Part shown: positions 52,354-60,420 of the stretch, piece by piece
Numbering within the stretch: position 1 is the first letter of the stretch
How the letters are laid out: each line of letters opens with the position of its first letter
Assembly: GCA_937929835.1 (NCBI GenBank)
Contig: CALFUU010000052.1
Span: 1-64,000 of the forward strand
Reading direction: 5' to 3'
DNA: 64,000 nt
Origin: an uncultured Saprospiraceae bacterium
GTDB lineage: Bacteria > Bacteroidota > Bacteroidia > Chitinophagales > Saprospiraceae
The notes under the pieces: generated by a model
The model's input: the letters and a program-made list of their open reading frames with translations, nothing else
Database searches by the model: none
Told to the model about the DNA's origin: nothing
Made by a program: the position numbers and the translations under genes

Positions 52354-54399
52354 ATGAGATACTTAATATTATTTGCTTTTTTGCTTTTTGGATTTGTTGG
52401 TTGTGTTGATAGAGATTTTGATGCACCACCTTTAGATGAGAGGGTAGACCCGGATATACCTGCCGATCAAATAATCTCTATCGCAGAGCTCAAAGCACTT
52501 AGGGACAATAATGAATTTACTGCTATACAATTAGACAGATATATCAGTGCAGTTATCGTTGCAGATGACGAATCAGGCAATTTTTTTAGAACTATTGTTC
52601 TGGAAGATGAGACAGGGGGCATATCTATATTATTAGATGATGTAGAGTTGTGGAATAGATATTTTGTAGGTAATAGAGTATTCATTCACTTAGAAAGAAT
52701 TTGGTTGGGCGAGTTCGCTGGATTACCTCAGATAGGTTTTGAGCCGTTCCTAGATGATTCTAACAGGCTTTCTATGGCTAGAATACCTTCTGTCGAGATA
52801 CCCAATGTTGTCATACTCGGTGCATTTGCAGGTTCACCACAAGGCAGAGTTACGACTATAGCTCAACTGTCAGATGATGATCTCAATACTTTGGTGACAA
52901 TAGAAAATGCAGAATTTAGTACAGGTTCTGCTGGGGCACCCTATGCAGACTCTGCTGGATCTAGAGCTGTCAACCATACGCTTACTGAGTGTAATGGTGG
53001 AAGTATCATCGTGAGATCTAGTGGATTTTCCAATTTTGCAGATGCCCTTACACCTACAGGTGGAGGCAGTATAACAGCGATATATGGCGTATTTAATTCG
53101 GATAAACAATTGCTTATAAGAGACCTAGATGATGTCGCTATGGAAGGCAGTAGATGTGATGGCTCAGGTGGAGGCGGTGGTTCCGATGTCGAGATAGATC
53201 CCGATAAAGTGGTCAGTATTAGCTCCATTCTTGATCAATGGGTGCCTGGTGAGGAAACAGTGTTAGGGACTGATGAATTTATCAGAGGAGTTGTTGTCTC
53301 AAGTGATGAGACGGGCAATATATTTAAGACGCTAACCATTCAGGATGGTACTACTGGTATAGCCATACTAGTTGATGCGTTTGATATCCACATAAATTAT
53401 ACTCTAGGTACTGAAGTCTTTGTACATCTTCAAGATCTTTTTATAGCAGACTTCAGTGGCTTGCCACAGTTAGGCTATAGCCCAAGTGGGGATAATGTAA
53501 GAAGAATTCCAGAGGGACTAGTATCATCAATTATTTTAAAAAGTGGAGACTCAGAATTAGTGGAACCTATTAATACATCCATAGCTGATCTTACTGATGG
53601 TCAATTAAATACTCTAATAGAAATCGATGAAATTCAATTTATAGATTCTGATACAGGAAGGACATTTGCTGATGGTGCTAACAATTCAGCATATAATGCT
53701 ACGTTAGAAGATTGTGATGGCAATCAGTTAACACTAAGAACTTCTGGTTTTGCTGATTATGCAAACGATAGGATCCCTTCAGAAAATGGTAGAATCAGAG
53801 GTTTGTTACAAGTTTTTGACGGTGCTTATCAATTAGCACTTAATTTTCCAGAAAATATAAATTTTAGTTCGCAAAGGTGTGATGGCTCTGGAGGCGGGGG
53901 AGGAAACGATGACGATATTTTCCAAACCAACTTTGAGGATCAAGCCGACTTTGATAATTTAAATTTAAATGGCTGGCTGAATATTGCGGCTCAAGGTGAT
54001 CGCGTATGGATAAAAAGATCCTTTAGTGGTAATGGTTTTGCTGAGGTAACTGCTTTTCAGGATGCCAATCCCAATACAGAAGCTTGGCTGATTAGTCCTG
54101 AAGTAACAACAGCAGAAAGATCAGAATTAAGTTTTATTTCTGCTACTGCATTTTTCAGACATGATGGATTAGAGGTTTTATATTCAAGTGACTTTGATGG
54201 TGCTAATGTTAGCAATGCAACTTGGAATATGGTAGATGTAACCTTGGCAGGATCTAGTAATGAAGATTATGAATGGGTATCTTCAGAGCGGGTTGATTTG
54301 ACTCAGTATGGAAGCAATATTCACATTGCTTTTAGATATACTGGTACGAGTGGGGGTAATACAAGTACCTTCCGAATTGACGATCTTTCAATAAATTAG
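52354..54399 (+). CDS. Double DUF5689 surface lipoprotein with choice-of-anchor J domain
   Basis: 681 residues. Lipoprotein signal ends FVGC (Cys17). Two DUF5689 domains (~38-267 and ~285-507) are internal duplicates: both have DESGN(F/I)F(R/K)T, ILLDD/ILVDA, NRVFIHL/TEVFVHL, FAGLPQ(I/L)G and end in the same linker RCDGSGGGGG (~268 and ~508). DUF5689 has an OB-like fold in family descriptions, a fold frequently used to bind nucleic acid. The C-terminal ~140 residues form a choice-of-anchor J jelly roll (TEAWLISPEV, DDLSI). Co-transcribed with the TonB receptor; likely its substrate-binding partner on the cell surface. Confidence 0.9.
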   Translation: MRYLILFAFLLFGFVGCVDRDFDAPPLDERVDPDIPADQIISIAELKALRDNNEFTAIQLDRYISAVIVADDESGNFFRTIVLEDETGGISILLDDVELWNRYFVGNRVFIHLERIWLGEFAGLPQIGFEPFLDDSNRLSMARIPSVEIPNVVILGAFAGSPQGRVTTIAQLSDDDLNTLVTIENAEFSTGSAGAPYADSAGSRAVNHTLTECNGGSIIVRSSGFSNFADALTPTGGGSITAIYGVFNSDKQLLIRDLDDVAMEGSRCDGSGGGGGSDVEIDPDKVVSISSILDQWVPGEETVLGTDEFIRGVVVSSDETGNIFKTLTIQDGTTGIAILVDAFDIHINYTLGTEVFVHLQDLFIADFSGLPQLGYSPSGDNVRRIPEGLVSSIILKSGDSELVEPINTSIADLTDGQLNTLIEIDEIQFIDSDTGRTFADGANNSAYNATLEDCDGNQLTLRTSGFADYANDRIPSENGRIRGLLQVFDGAYQLALNFPENINFSSQRCDGSGGGGGNDDDIFQTNFEDQADFDNLNLNGWLNIAAQGDRVWIKRSFSGNGFAEVTAFQDANPNTEAWLISPEVTTAERSELSFISATAFFRHDGLEVLYSSDFDGANVSNATWNMVDVTLAGSSNEDYEWVSSERVDLTQYGSNIHIAFRYTGTSGGNTSTFRIDDLSIN

Positions 54400-54402
54400 A
54401 AA

Positions 54403-55128
54403 TTGTTGCAAGACTACTTCTATTTTAAGGACTTTGCGCTAAGAAATAGAGATGCTGCATTAAAGATTAATACAGATGGCGTTCTCTTAGCTGCTTGGGC
54501 AGACATAGAGAACGCCATTTCAATTTTAGATATCGGTACCGCAGGTGGAGTTATTGCTTTTGTCTTGGCTTATAGATATTCTGATGCTTCAATTTTAGGT
54601 ATTGATATCTGCCCGCATTCTATTCTCGAAGCGGAATATAATAGGACGATAAATCCTCAACTTGCAACCAATGTGAGGTTTGTACACCAATCGCTCCAAG
54701 AGCATAGCTTAGAATGTGGTCAGACTTATGACCACATTGTGTGCAACCCACCATTTTTCGATATTGATAAATCTCATACCTCGGTAGTATCTCCTAAGCA
54801 AAAGGCTAAGCATAGTTATACTTTATCCTTAGATGTTCTACTCAAAAGCTGCTCAATTTTGATGGCCGAAGATGCGAAGTTGTCAATTGTTATCGACTAC
54901 AGAGATGATGTCTCAATTGACAATTATTGTTCTCTATATAAATTCTACATTACTCGAAAGATGTTGGTCTCTGGCACCCCAAGTAAAGAACCCAATCGCC
55001 TTTTGCTAGAGCTGTCAAAGACTAAGCCCAGTAATGTTGCAGTTAGTGACTTAGCAATTCGCGACAAAAATGGAAATTATAGTGAAGATTATATAACGCT
55101 TACAAAAGATCTTTACCTCAATTTTTAA
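54403..55128 (+). CDS. trmN6: tRNA1(Val) (adenine37-N6)-methyltransferase-like
   Basis: 241 residues. SAM-dependent N6-adenine methyltransferase: FYFKDFALRNRDAALKINTDGVLLAAW (family start), DIGTAGGVIAFVLAYR (SAM site), LGIDICP, and VCNPPFF, the NPPF catalytic motif of N6-adenine enzymes. E. coli TrmN6 (YfiC) makes m6A37 in tRNA1(Val). The start is TTG at 54403 or the next TTG at 54406; no ATG precedes the fold. It begins three bases after the DUF5689 stop in the same frame, so it is in that transcript, an odd companion for surface genes. Confidence 0.9.
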   Translation: MLQDYFYFKDFALRNRDAALKINTDGVLLAAWADIENAISILDIGTAGGVIAFVLAYRYSDASILGIDICPHSILEAEYNRTINPQLATNVRFVHQSLQEHSLECGQTYDHIVCNPPFFDIDKSHTSVVSPKQKAKHSYTLSLDVLLKSCSILMAEDAKLSIVIDYRDDVSIDNYCSLYKFYITRKMLVSGTPSKEPNRLLLELSKTKPSNVAVSDLAIRDKNGNYSEDYITLTKDLYLNF

Positions 55129-55165
55129 CTAGAAGAAGTTCTGTGGTTAGATGTGCTATTAGCAG

Positions 55166-56800
55166 TTAGTTGTTAAATATCGAGATTACTTGGCTTGCTT
55201 TGTTTTTCTCATTACTAATTGTTAGGATGTAGTTTCCATTAGTTTCTATGGAACTAAGATCCACAGCAAAGGTCTTTTCTTCAAACAGCATTGGTCTAAA
55301 TTGAGCTGTCATTATTTTTTGTCCTAGAATATTGAAGATCGTATAGTTATGCACTTCAAATATGTCAGTGTTATAATGTACAGTGAGAGTTTGCCTTTCT
55401 GTGGAAGCCGATCTAATTGACAACTCTGTTGACTGTGAATCTGTACAATACTCTTCTAGCTTCAAGAATGAGCCTAGCGCATCGAGGCGCCCCTTAGAGA
55501 GAGTATTTTCCAATGATGTTTTCTGAACAACGCCACCAAGTAGGACATCTTTTACAACAAGTGCTGCCGCGGGTGGATCTGACATAGTCAAATCTGCTAG
55601 CTTATCGCAAGAGCTAAATAGCAAAGCAGCTAGTCCTGCAACGTGAGGAGAAGAGCCTGAAGTGCCTGATATGGTTTGGTATTCATTATTTAGTGAGGTA
55701 CTTGTAACATTTTCTCCGGGTGCACCTAGGTCAACATTCAGAGGACCTACTGCGGATTGCGGTACTCTTTCATCATCTATGCTGGTATTGGTTGTCGTTA
55801 TCAAAAAATCACTTTGACATAGACTAGGTAAGTCACCTTCAACATCAACGTTATAAAACTCGTTAGGTACAGCTGCCACAGAAAGAATACCTACTGCACC
55901 AGCAGCATCATAGAGGTCGCACCAATCAGGATGATTTTCAGGAAAAGATCTGTCTTTGCCCAATGACAAATTGGATACAAGAATATTGGCACCTCTCGTG
56001 CCATTAGAAGATAGATAGAGTTCCTTCATACGTATGATATAATCCATACTCTTGATAACCTCTGGGATAAACCCAACGCCACTTATAGGTAGGATCTTGA
56101 CATTCCAATTAATACCTGTGACGCCTTCCTCATTGTCGCCCTTACTGCCTATGATACCTGCTACACGCGTGCCGTGGCTCAGTGGAATAATATCATCATT
56201 ATCTGTGTCTACATTGTACCCCTGATAATCATCAATAACACCGTTGCCATCATTGTCTATACCATCATTAGGTGTTTCTCCTAGATTAGTCCAAAGATTG
56301 TCTCTTAGGTCGATATGATCTTTCTGAAATCCATCATCTATTACAGCCACTACTATCTCGTTTCCATTACGGGTCTGGCCTCCTGTAGTGATCTCCCAGA
56401 CATCAGGCATATTGATAATATCCATATTCCATTGTCGAGGGTAGAGTTGGTCGTTAGGTGTAATTCCTCTCATCGATAAGGGCCCACCAGCTGCATAATA
56501 TCGAATAGGAGAGAGAGGCTGTAAAACCTTGGATATCGATTCCTTTGATACTGATTCTGTAGTCTTTACTTCATATAGACCAAACTGCCCGCTTAGTAAG
56601 ATTACTTCATTTATCAAAGGATCATCTAATAATGCCTCACTTGCACGCGTATCACCAGCTTCAAATTTCACTATCCAAGAGTTGTCTATAGAGTTGTCTA
56701 TAGGAGCAGCTATACTTTGTCCACTAAGAGGAGACCCTATAAGGCAAAGTGATAAGACTAGAGTACTTAGAAGTATATAGCAGTTGACCCTGATTATCAT
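55166..56800 (-). CDS. Subtilisin-like S8 serine protease, T9SS-secreted
   Basis: 544 residues. Signal peptide, then an inhibitor-like N-region (~40-105), then the S8 domain with the full triad: Asp155 (AVIDDGF), His209 (SHGTRVAGI) and Ser381 (GTSGSSPHVAG, variant of GTSMAAPHVAG). A calcium-type loop NDGIDNDGNGVIDD is inserted before His. The last ~80 residues are a type A T9SS sorting domain (YTIFNILGQKI). Acts outside the cell on proteins. Last gene of a run of minus-strand secretion genes; probably has its own promoter at 56885. Confidence 0.93.
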   Translation of the reverse strand: MIIRVNCYILLSTLVLSLCLIGSPLSGQSIAAPIDNSIDNSWIVKFEAGDTRASEALLDDPLINEVILLSGQFGLYEVKTTESVSKESISKVLQPLSPIRYYAAGGPLSMRGITPNDQLYPRQWNMDIINMPDVWEITTGGQTRNGNEIVVAVIDDGFQKDHIDLRDNLWTNLGETPNDGIDNDGNGVIDDYQGYNVDTDNDDIIPLSHGTRVAGIIGSKGDNEEGVTGINWNVKILPISGVGFIPEVIKSMDYIIRMKELYLSSNGTRGANILVSNLSLGKDRSFPENHPDWCDLYDAAGAVGILSVAAVPNEFYNVDVEGDLPSLCQSDFLITTTNTSIDDERVPQSAVGPLNVDLGAPGENVTSTSLNNEYQTISGTSGSSPHVAGLAALLFSSCDKLADLTMSDPPAAALVVKDVLLGGVVQKTSLENTLSKGRLDALGSFLKLEEYCTDSQSTELSIRSASTERQTLTVHYNTDIFEVHNYTIFNILGQKIMTAQFRPMLFEEKTFAVDLSSIETNGNYILTISNEKNKASQVISIFNN

Positions 56801-56884
56801 ATTAAGAAATTACTTTATATAAAAATACATCTAATAGAGATCATAGGCTAGGAGTAGATTAGATAACCTCTTGATTAGTCTGTT

Positions 56885-56892
56885 CAAATATA
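56885..56892 (-). promoter_or_regulatory. -7 box TATATTTG of S8 protease gene
   Basis: Perfect TAnnTTTG on the minus strand, 84 bases before the ATG. The leader holds an inverted repeat, ATCTAAT (56828-56834) and ATTAGAT (56857-56863). Confidence 0.45.
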
Positions 56893-56920
56893 TCTCCTAT
56901 GGGGATTAACTGAGACGACA

Positions 56921-57796
56921 CTAGCCTTCATTTACGACAATAAGGCTGTTTCTACGTGCTGCAATTCTTTTAATATTGCTTAATCCAGCATCTACTAGAT
57001 CAATAAGTTCGACCCAATCCGAATTAGACCGGGGATTATAGGCGCTGATCACACTGGCCTTCCCAATTATAAATGTACCATCATTGAGTAATTCAAAATC
57101 CTCGACATCTGTAGGCATTGTAATGATGGTGCTACTTTTATTTGTAGAAGTGTTATAGGACTTAAGAATCCACTCTGTTGCGCTGACCTTATGTACAAAT
57201 AATAGATTACCGTTCTTATCTTTCTTAATGCATCGTCCGACCTTATCTAGAATGATCTTACGTCGTTCGCTCTGAGCATCAGCAATCGCAAGGTTGTGAT
57301 GTGGTGCTTCTACTAAGAAGAGACCTAGTGTGGAATCATCTAGCCAACAATGGTAACCTATATTATTGGTGTTGTTCATATAGCGCTTTGCATACCCAAT
57401 GCCATCAAGTGGATAAAGGCTGAGGGTTTGCGTTTTATCATCCGCTTCCACTCTCACTACCGAGAAAGCATCTCTACCGGGAACTGGGGTGGGAGAGTAT
57501 TCCTTCTCATCTGTGAAGGTAATGCGGGTAAGCGATTTATCAAACAGATCAAACTTGGCTATTTCTGTTCTCTCTGAGTCGTAATAGTTTGTCGTAAAAT
57601 AAATGACTTTGTCATCAAAAAATGCGGGTTGATTGTTGTAACCTTTTGCATTAAAAGCTGTCATAAATTCTGGAGAATTAATGCGGTAGGATTTGCCAAC
57701 TTTAGTCATTTTAAAATGATAGATGTTGGTATTGGGTAGCTGTGTATAGCCTAGCACTGGCAGTAGTAAGGCTATGAGAATATTTTTAATCGACAT
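56921..57796 (-). CDS. Secreted TolB/WD40-like beta-propeller protein
   Basis: 291 residues. Signal peptide MSIKNILIALLLPVLGYTQ. The mature part shows repeating propeller-blade strands (QPAFFDDKVIYFTTNYYD, EKEYSPTPVPGRDAFSVVRV, GYHCWLDDSTLGLFLV, FELLNDGTFIIGKA), as in TolB-type periplasmic propellers. No sorting domain. Its start overlaps the end of lepB by 11 bases, so it is translationally coupled with signal peptidase. Function unknown. Confidence 0.78.
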   Translation of the reverse strand: MSIKNILIALLLPVLGYTQLPNTNIYHFKMTKVGKSYRINSPEFMTAFNAKGYNNQPAFFDDKVIYFTTNYYDSERTEIAKFDLFDKSLTRITFTDEKEYSPTPVPGRDAFSVVRVEADDKTQTLSLYPLDGIGYAKRYMNNTNNIGYHCWLDDSTLGLFLVEAPHHNLAIADAQSERRKIILDKVGRCIKKDKNGNLLFVHKVSATEWILKSYNTSTNKSSTIITMPTDVEDFELLNDGTFIIGKASVISAYNPRSNSDWVELIDLVDAGLSNIKRIAARRNSLIVVNEG

Positions 57797-59381
57797 TAGC
57801 TGATTTGAATAGTCTATTAAATCTTATACCGTCAAAAAGTCTTGCATTTCGTGTAGAGAACCAAATAAATAGCGGCTTACCCACTATATGATCATGCGGT
57901 ACATAACCCCACATACGAGAATCCTCACTATTATGTCTGTTATCTCCCATAGCCCAGTAATAGTCCTGCTTGAACGTATATGTATTCGCTGGTTGACCAT
58001 TAATGCTAATTTGATTGCCCTTAACCAGTAGCTCATTGTCTTCGTAGACATCAATAATCCTTCTATAAAATGGTAGATTTTCAACTGTCAAGTCTATAGT
58101 CTCACCAGCTTTAGGAATCCACACTGGGCCATAATTATCAACTGACCATCCTTTAGTTATCTTGGCATCGTGAGGAAATAATTTAGAACCATCGATTGGC
58201 GATTGATGATAGCTAACTTTTAGACCATCTATTGATTTTAGTTTTTCTCTCTGGTCTTCAGTAATATAGAATCCATAGTTGCCTGCGAAGTCACTTTGAG
58301 TATCTCCAATTCCCCATTCTTTGAGTTTGTCTCCTTGCAGTTGTACTTGAGGCTGCTTTTCTACTTTATTGAGAAATTGCATTTGCGAAGGATTGACGCC
58401 TGGCTCACCATTGATATAGATTTGACGATTTTTTATTTCCAATTTGTCGCCAGGTACAGCCACACATCTTTTGATATAGTGATCCTTCTTATCTAGAGGT
58501 CTGACGACAAAGTCCTTTTTTCTCACTTTGGACCTCAATTCCTTGTCCTTGCTCGTATAGGCTGGTTCTCTCGATACTTGTCCTACTGTGTAAGAACGAT
58601 TTGAGGTTATGTATACGCTATCACCAACTGGCCAATTAAATACAATTGGTTTATTTCTTCCAATTTCTTCTAGGGCAGGAAGTCTGTAATAATCTAGGCT
58701 TGGTTTTTTAAGATAGGATTCTGAATCTGTCTTCGGTATTCGATTATGCAAGAGTGGAATCATTGCAATGGTCATAGGCGTACGTATTCCGTAACTTACT
58801 TTTGAGACAAATAGAAAGTCTCCTACCATAAGCGAACCCTCCATTGATGGGGTAGGGATAACAAAGGCCTCTATTAAAAACATACGTATGAAAGCTGCCG
58901 CAAATACTGCAAAGAATATTGATTCAATCCATTCACGACCTGCAGACTTTTTGTAAGGACTTTTTTGATTGAGTCTGGCCAATTTGTTCTTATCTCCAGC
59001 TTTTGTCAATGCCTTGACTTCATCCAGATATGCTTTCTCTGTAAGATAATTTGGACCTATATATTTTGCGCTATCATTCTTGGCTAATAAGGCAAGAGCA
59101 GCTGGTGCATAGAATACAGCACCCGCACTATGTTTTAGTTTGTATTGTCCAAATGACCGCACAAGATCTACAGCCATACCAGCAAAAATGAAGATGTTCA
59201 CTATCGGAACAAGAAGTAGGAGTGGCCACCAACTTGGTCTACCGATAATTTTTGCCCACTGGATGAAGTTCTTCCCAGGAATAACCCCGTCGATAGCTGG
59301 GAGATCTGCTTTGGGGAAGAGCATATACAGTGCAATGCTCAATAGAACGTAGGATACTAATAGAAATATAAGTACAGACAC
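57786..59381 (-). CDS. lepB: Signal peptidase I, long Bacteroidota form
   Basis: 531 residues, far longer than the ~320 of E. coli. Two N-terminal transmembrane helices (1-22 and 52-75; DUF5684-like) precede the usual anchor (~151-175). Catalytic Ser179 in IPTPSMEGSL and Lys304 in HYIKRCVAVPGDKL; box E is WAMGDNRHNSEDSR. A large periplasmic insertion (~200-290 and ~330-430) separates the boxes. It removes signal peptides from the many exported proteins seen here. Preceded by a -7 box 19 bases from its ATG. Confidence 0.96.
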   Translation of the reverse strand: MSVLIFLLVSYVLLSIALYMLFPKADLPAIDGVIPGKNFIQWAKIIGRPSWWPLLLLVPIVNIFIFAGMAVDLVRSFGQYKLKHSAGAVFYAPAALALLAKNDSAKYIGPNYLTEKAYLDEVKALTKAGDKNKLARLNQKSPYKKSAGREWIESIFFAVFAAAFIRMFLIEAFVIPTPSMEGSLMVGDFLFVSKVSYGIRTPMTIAMIPLLHNRIPKTDSESYLKKPSLDYYRLPALEEIGRNKPIVFNWPVGDSVYITSNRSYTVGQVSREPAYTSKDKELRSKVRKKDFVVRPLDKKDHYIKRCVAVPGDKLEIKNRQIYINGEPGVNPSQMQFLNKVEKQPQVQLQGDKLKEWGIGDTQSDFAGNYGFYITEDQREKLKSIDGLKVSYHQSPIDGSKLFPHDAKITKGWSVDNYGPVWIPKAGETIDLTVENLPFYRRIIDVYEDNELLVKGNQISINGQPANTYTFKQDYYWAMGDNRHNSEDSRMWGYVPHDHIVGKPLFIWFSTRNARLFDGIRFNRLFKSANVD

Positions 59382-59400
59382 ATTAAAGTTTTAATTGTCC

Positions 59401-59408
59401 CAAAGATA
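59401..59408 (-). promoter_or_regulatory. -7 box TATCTTTG of lepB
   Basis: Perfect TAnnTTTG on the minus strand, 19 bases before the ATG at 59381. Confidence 0.55.
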
Positions 59409-59439
59409 CTAAAGTGTGGCTGTTAAGGACTTCATAATA

Positions 59440-59485
59440 CGGATTAGAACAGGCCATTTTTAGATGAATGACCTGTTCTAATCCG
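59440..59485. repeat. Strong 14-bp inverted repeat between porP and lepB
   Basis: CGGATTAGAACAGG (59440-59453) and CCTGTTCTAATCCG (59472-59485) are perfect complements; CATT/AATG adds four pairs inside after one mismatch. On either strand no T-run follows, so this is not a normal intrinsic terminator. It starts 7 bases after the porP stop and probably ends or protects that mRNA. Confidence 0.7.
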
Positions 59486-59492
59486 ATATAAG

Positions 59493-60416
59493 TTAATCTA
59501 AGTCAAGTGTGTAGGCGGCAAAAAACTCGAAACTAGCACCTGCATTTGATACTGCTCCTCCATTGAGGCTTGCAAGCACACCTATCTTTAACTCGGTATA
59601 TCTACCTCCAATATCATCTAAAATGATACCTCCATTGATCGCAAAATCATTGAGACTAGAGAATGAGAGACCACCCCAGAAAGCTTCCTCTTTCTCAAAT
59701 TTTGCTCCTATGACATAATCGATGAGTTGTGGATCTACATAATTGACTTGGAATGAAGGTTCTATGTAATAATCATATCCAAATAGCTTAGTACCCATAT
59801 TGGCAAAATAATGCACTTGCCTCTGAGCATTCCCTGTTTCCAATAAGATATCGGTCGAAAGCAGCTGCATAGTACTGAATCCTACATAGAATAAATTATC
59901 ACTATTATATTCTTCCGTACCTGAGAAGTAAGCAATACCCGCACCGAATGATGGGAGGAACTTGCTTTGTGTATTGGTACTAGTGAGTGGGTCATCTGAT
60001 ATCAAAGTTGTTGCCTGCGAAGCATCAAACCTATATTGATGGAAGTAACCATTTATCGCTAATACTAATTGATCATCCCTATTGAGTATTTCCTTCAGCT
60101 TATAGGCATAATTGGCTTGTAAGCCTGTTTTATTGATATTCCCTGTCCAGTCTGAGATAATAGCTCCGCCGGCGCTCATATTCATATCTACAAAAGGGTA
60201 GGCAACAGAGGCGAGTGCCGTATTGGGAGCGCCTTCAAATCCTACCCACTGTTGTCGATAGAAAGTCGATATCTGCATTTTTGTACCAGGGGCCGTAAAG
60301 GCTGGATTCCAAATATGATGCATATCTTGAAATGGCGTCGTATGCGTAAGTTGCTGAGCATGTCCACAAACGATGACTGCTCCCAAAATGATAAGTGTAA
60401 TTAATATATTTTTCAT
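59493..60416 (-). CDS. PorP/SprF family T9SS outer-membrane protein
   Basis: 307 residues, signal peptide plus beta-barrel. Typical motifs: QQLTHTTPFQDMHHIWNPAFTAPG, FYRQQWVGFEGAPNT, and GAGIAYFSG. SprF-type proteins serve the secretion or surface attachment of one type B T9SS cargo, and their genes usually follow the cargo gene, as here (4-base gap after the giant protein). Not the core PorP of the machine, which lies with other por genes; this is a cargo-specific paralogue by context. Confidence 0.93.
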   Translation of the reverse strand: MKNILITLIILGAVIVCGHAQQLTHTTPFQDMHHIWNPAFTAPGTKMQISTFYRQQWVGFEGAPNTALASVAYPFVDMNMSAGGAIISDWTGNINKTGLQANYAYKLKEILNRDDQLVLAINGYFHQYRFDASQATTLISDDPLTSTNTQSKFLPSFGAGIAYFSGTEEYNSDNLFYVGFSTMQLLSTDILLETGNAQRQVHYFANMGTKLFGYDYYIEPSFQVNYVDPQLIDYVIGAKFEKEEAFWGGLSFSSLNDFAINGGIILDDIGGRYTELKIGVLASLNGGAVSNAGASFEFFAAYTLDLD

Positions 60417-60420
60417 AATC

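Noticed and set aside
52354-55128. Possible read-through fusion of the DUF5689 lipoprotein and the TrmN6-like enzyme, which share a frame across one TAG
   Set aside because: Both are complete at this boundary, one is exported and the other needs the cytoplasm, and TTG starts follow at once.
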